Origin: Fidelibacterota bacterium
GTDB taxonomy: Bacteria; Fidelibacterota; UBA2242
Direction of reading: 5' to 3'
Assembly: GCA_016782645.1 (NCBI GenBank)
Contig: JADHYC010000023.1
Coordinates: 1 to 36,144 of the forward strand
Length of the DNA stretch: 36,144 nucleotides
Position numbers and translations under genes: made by a program. Shown here in pieces: positions 33,699 through 36,144 of the stretch (position 1 is the stretch's first letter; every line of letters starts with the position of its first letter). A model generated the notes under the pieces. That model searched no databases. It was not told the origin of the DNA and worked only from the letters and a program-made list of their open reading frames with translations.

Positions 33699-34817
33699 AT
33701 GAACACAATTAAAAAGTTCACCTTATTTTTTCTTACTTTAGTATTCTTCATTAGTCTCAGATCAGATGACTTACAGAATTCGACTATAAGTAATTCTTTA
33801 CGTATTCTTGATATTAATGTCTGGTCGGGTCTCGATTATAAAGGTTATATAAAAATGGGTGAATATGAAACCGATATTATTCGAGAAAAGAGGTACCATG
33901 CACTTCTTACCCAAATCAAACAATTAGATCCGGACATCATCGGAATCCATGAAGCCAATAAACTTCCATACTATGCCAAAACACTCGCAGAAGCCATAGG
34001 CTATGATGTATTTTATCATGTTGGAGTCGGTGGTATTAGGTTGGGTCCAATAGGCTTGCCATGGAATCTACGTGAAGGGGATGCAATTCTTATTAAAAAA
34101 TATTTAAACCCTCAATTTGTTGGGCGTAAACAATTATCAGGTGGGTATGTTGGTAATTGGGCTACTTTTCACTTTGCTGATGCTACACAGGTTATTGCAG
34201 TTAAAATCGCCTACCAGAACAAACCAGTTTTTTTATTTGCCACTCATTGGCATGCTTCCTTATCTAATTCTCCCTACATCCTGGCGAAAGCAAAAGAATT
34301 GTATGACGGGGGCGAAGTAAGTGAAGAGGAATATCAAAACGTTTTAAAAAAAATTAAAGAAGGAATTGATTGGCGAATGTCAGAATCGGAAAAGACCCTT
34401 GAATTCATTCAAAAAACAGCCAAGGATTATCCATTTATCTTAATGGGAGATTTCAATGCTGAGTCTGGTTCACAGGAAATAAAAAATCTTTTGCAATTCG
34501 GTATTGTTGATGTATTCCAAATTTCAAATCCTGACTCATCAGGTTTTACATGGGATCCGAAAACTAACCTAAACCAAAAGGCACATTATCTTATCGATAC
34601 TCCTTCTGTGAAAGATTTAAACTTATATGATAAATTGGAGATATTTTCCAGAGTCACACCAAAGAGAATTGACTATATTTTTCTGGGACCTTTATCCTTT
34701 TTTAATTCTCAAAAAATATCCGTAAAATCGAGCAAAGTTGTAATGAATGAAATTATAAATGGAGTTCACACAAGCGATCATTATGGTATCTTTGCTGAAA
34801 TTGAAATTAATGAATAA
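33699..34817 (+). CDS. Endonuclease/exonuclease/phosphatase (EEP) family protein, exported
   Basis: ATG 33699 is chosen because GGAGG ends 5 bases upstream; an earlier ATG at 33657 has no such site. The 372-residue protein has a signal peptide or N-terminal anchor (about 6-20). The EEP fold (PF03372) follows, with metal and catalytic motifs ILDINVWSG (Asn40), IGIHEANKLP (Glu85), FATHWHA (His183/185), ILMGDFNAE (Asp251, Asn253), RIDYIF and TSDHYG near the end. All core residues are present. Exported EEP proteins cleave phosphodiesters, such as extracellular DNA, sphingomyelin or phosphoinositides. The specificity cannot be read. An R3-type attC follows the stop, so it is likely a cassette gene. 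Confidence 0.87.
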   Translation: MNTIKKFTLFFLTLVFFISLRSDDLQNSTISNSLRILDINVWSGLDYKGYIKMGEYETDIIREKRYHALLTQIKQLDPDIIGIHEANKLPYYAKTLAEAIGYDVFYHVGVGGIRLGPIGLPWNLREGDAILIKKYLNPQFVGRKQLSGGYVGNWATFHFADATQVIAVKIAYQNKPVFLFATHWHASLSNSPYILAKAKELYDGGEVSEEEYQNVLKKIKEGIDWRMSESEKTLEFIQKTAKDYPFILMGDFNAESGSQEIKNLLQFGIVDVFQISNPDSSGFTWDPKTNLNQKAHYLIDTPSVKDLNLYDKLEIFSRVTPKRIDYIFLGPLSFFNSQKISVKSSKVVMNEIINGVHTSDHYGIFAEIEINE

Positions 34818-34819
34818 GT

Positions 34820-34912
34820 ACCTAAAACAAATGCCGAGTAAAATTTCATTATCAAACTATGGAAAAATCTGTCTATAAGCAATTATGCAACTCGTATAAA
34901 CATCTGTTAGCC
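34820..34912 (+). other. attC-like site, R3 type (copy c), after the EEP gene
   Basis: Left part ACCTAAAAC (34820-34828) resembles a left box with extra A bases. The inner arms CGAGT and ACTCG pair. The core CTATAAGCAATTATG is shared with the sites at 5121-5183 and 16049-16111. The right box GTTAGCC (34906-34912) deviates by one base from GTTRRRY. Confidence 0.62.
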
Positions 34913-34932
34913 GCTGGAATGGAGAAAAGCCG

Positions 34933-35286
34933 ATGAAAGTTGTTCATTTTAACAAAGCTGATAATTATGAGCCTGAAAAGGACTGGAAACGCACAAGTCT
35001 CTGCAGTGAGAATGACATCTCTGTTGAGCATTTCATCAAGCCTCCGGGGCATGCCTCCCCTCGCCACGAGCATCCCAACGCACAGGTTCTTGTTGTGCTC
35101 AAAGGTAAACTTACAATCTTTACTGACAACGATGGAGAACACGAACTCGCCGAGGGTGATGCAGCATACATCCCCGGTGGCGAACTGCATGTCGTCAAAA
35201 ATCCGCTTGACCAGCCATCAACTGGTTTTGATATCTTCATACCTGGTCGATTATTTGATTTCTGGCTGAAGCGAAAACAACCCTAA
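34933..35286 (+). CDS. Small cupin-domain protein
   Basis: The 117-residue single-domain cupin starts at ATG behind GGAGAAAAG. Cupin motif 1 appears as PRHEHPNAQVLVVLKGKL (His-x-His present, the usual Glu replaced by Gln). Motif 2 is GDAAYIPGGELHVVKN, a perfect match with its His and Asn. The metal site therefore has three His and lacks the Glu, as in some regulatory or isomerase-type cupins. It has no signal peptide and is probably cytoplasmic. The substrate is unknown. Its stop codon lies inside CCCTAACGG, which looks like the left box of a following attC-like site. GC-richer than the EEP gene upstream, as expected of a cassette of separate origin. Confidence 0.82.
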   Translation: MKVVHFNKADNYEPEKDWKRTSLCSENDISVEHFIKPPGHASPRHEHPNAQVLVVLKGKLTIFTDNDGEHELAEGDAAYIPGGELHVVKNPLDQPSTGFDIFIPGRLFDFWLKRKQP

Positions 35287-35462
35287 CGGCTAACGAACAA
35301 TGTAATAAGACTTAGCAACCGAAAGACAAAGCCGTCGTTTTGTCTACCCAGCTAGCAGGCAGGCACGCTCTATACATCTTTTATTGATACGGGAACAATT
35401 GAAACGCAAATCGATCGGCATCCGATTGCAGATCTGATACATCAGAAGAACGGCAGGTTCGC
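35281..35462 (+). other. Degenerate attC-like left arm and short intergenic stretch
   Basis: CCCTAACGGCTAACG (35281-35295) offers two possible left boxes. Further on, GACAAAGCCGTCGTTTTGTC (about 35323-35342) is an imperfect hairpin. No right box GTTRRRY is found before the next gene, so the site is probably truncated or very degenerate. Confidence 0.35.
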
Positions 35463-35843
35463 ATGTTATTCCAGATAGCTGCAGATTTAATGGTTGTCCT
35501 CCACCTCGGGTTCATCGGCTTTATAGTGATCGGTGGATTCCTGGTCTTTAGGTGGCGGTGGGTCCTTTTCTTACATGTTCCCGCTGTAGTGTGGGGAGCG
35601 CTGATTGAGTTCCAGGGGTGGCTGTGTCCGCTAACTCCCTTGGAGCAGCAACTCAGGCAAGCCAGCGGTCAGACTGGATATACTGGCGGATTCATTGAGC
35701 ACTACATCCTGCCAATAGTGTACCCTTCAAATCTCACCCGTGAAGTTCAGATAGTCCTTGGTACTTTCGTCGTCGTGATAAACGTTGCAATATATGGCTG
35801 GATGATAGCACAGCATAGGCGGAGTAAGAAGGATAACGCCTAA
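35463..35843 (+). CDS. DUF2784-family membrane protein
   Basis: The 126-residue protein has about three transmembrane segments (residues about 5-27, 30-50, 98-118). The typical DUF2784 pattern is visible: ADLMVVLHLGFIGFIVIGGFL, VWGALIEFQGWLCPLTPLEQ, and GYTGGFIEHYILPIVYP. The conserved Cys-Pro-Leu-Thr-Pro-Leu-Glu stretch and the family's usual length are both present. Function is unknown for the whole family. The TAA stop lies inside the left box of the next attC (GCCTAAC), a compact cassette arrangement. GGCAGG upstream is a weak ribosome-binding site. Confidence 0.88.
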   Translation: MLFQIAADLMVVLHLGFIGFIVIGGFLVFRWRWVLFLHVPAVVWGALIEFQGWLCPLTPLEQQLRQASGQTGYTGGFIEHYILPIVYPSNLTREVQIVLGTFVVVINVAIYGWMIAQHRRSKKDNA

Positions 35844-35896
35844 CAATCACCTCAAGAAGATGTGGTAAACCGCACCGTTTAGGTCAGCAGTTAGCG
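35838..35896 (+). other. attC recombination site after the DUF2784 gene
   Basis: The left box GCCTAAC (35838-35844) contains the preceding stop codon, and the right box GTTAGCG is at 35890-35896. The span is 59 bases, a typical short attC. ACCTCAA pairs with TTTAGGT with one mismatch, and TGTGG pairs with CCGCA, around a TAAA loop with unpaired AGAAGA on the left arm. Confidence 0.78.
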
Positions 35897-35905
35897 ATTT
35901 AAAAA

Positions 35906-36144
35906 ATGAAAGCAACAAATAAAATCATTATCATACTTATTGTGTTGTTTCTGATGACTTCATGTAGTCTAGTACCAATAAGACACAAAATTTTTCTTAG
36001 TGGAAATAAATACTCTAGAAGTTTTATAGATGATTCTTCAATAAAGGTACTCAACTGGAATATACATAAAGAAGGGAATAAGGATACATGGAGGTCTGAT
36101 TTTTCATATATAGCAACCCAAAAAAGACCCGATATCGTGTTGTT
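35906..36144 (+). CDS. EEP-family lipoprotein, N-terminal part (cut by window end)
   Basis: ATG 35906 follows the attC by nine bases. The leader MKATNKIIIILIVLFLMTSC carries lipobox MTSC (Cys20), so the product should be a lipoprotein. Further on, IKVLNWNIHKEGNKD and QKRPDIVL match the first strand (Asn metal ligand) and the DxxxLQE-type strand of endonuclease/exonuclease/phosphatase proteins. The catalytic remainder lies beyond the window. It is the second EEP gene of this cassette run, clearly different in sequence from the one at 33699. Confidence 0.72.
   Translation, partial: MKATNKIIIILIVLFLMTSCSLVPIRHKIFLSGNKYSRSFIDDSSIKVLNWNIHKEGNKDTWRSDFSYIATQKRPDIVL

Overview
The window looks like chromosomal (or metagenome-assembled) DNA of an FCB-superphylum bacterium, for example a Marinimicrobia-, Calditrichota- or Ignavibacteriota-like lineage. 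Five secreted proteins end in a type IX secretion (T9SS) type A sorting domain with the NYPNPFN signature. Signal peptides and lipoboxes are common, base composition is mostly AT-rich, and TPR-bearing Ser/Thr kinases of a style common in these lineages are present. The exact phylum cannot be fixed from this sequence alone. The dominant architecture is a degenerate chromosomal integron (sedentary cassette array). Most genes from about 5.1 to 21 kb, and again from 33.7 kb to the right edge, are single plus-strand genes separated by attC-like sites. Each site has a left CTAAC-type box, an imperfect inverted repeat (often with unpaired bases on one arm) and a right GTTRRRY-type box. A 46-codon plus-strand fragment at 1796-1936 matches the N-terminus of an integron integrase, so an integrase platform once existed nearby. 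No complete integrase is present. Layout. 1-41 is the start of an IS110-family transposase leaving the window on the minus strand. 414-4213 holds two T9SS proteins, the second an LVIVD-repeat protein broken by a one-base frameshift. 4.2-5.3 kb is gene-poor repeat DNA. 5.3-21 kb is the cassette run: Lnt-like acyltransferase, two tandem Ser/Thr kinases plus a vestige of a third, AEC transporter, DUF6624-like lipoprotein, serine beta-lactamase-fold lipoprotein with a detached sorting domain, beta-helix T9SS protein, C45 Ntn-hydrolase and an FGE-sulfatase-domain lipoprotein. 21.0-22.0 kb is a PI-PLC gene stopped by an in-frame TGA. 22.4-28.7 kb holds two more T9SS proteins with a D-arm-less tRNA-Asp remnant between them. 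29.0-33.0 kb is a minus-strand block: HEAT-repeat protein, Cys-rich small protein, and acetate kinase with an unusual C-terminal extension. 33.7 kb to the end is another cassette run: nuclease-fold EEP protein, cupin, DUF2784 membrane protein and a second EEP lipoprotein cut by the window edge. Several layers of repeats overlie this. A shared 3' module (sorting domain plus terminator) ends three of the T9SS genes (at 414, 22401 and 25211), and similar terminators follow four. A dispersed tRNA-3'-end-like repeat (R1) follows three of those terminators and recurs alone near 33.3 kb. Palindromes of 16 bases of the form TCC-N10-GGA are swapped, or present/absent, at equivalent positions of R1. A third repeat type (R3) forms the right part of three attC-like sites around a TATAAGCAnTTAT core. 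No shared pathway links the genes. The common themes are cell-surface export, envelope modification and hydrolysis of lipids, phosphoesters or amides, as expected for an accessory cassette array. Three genes carry single-lesion disruptions (frameshift, nonsense, in-frame stop before the sorting domain), so much of the array is decaying.
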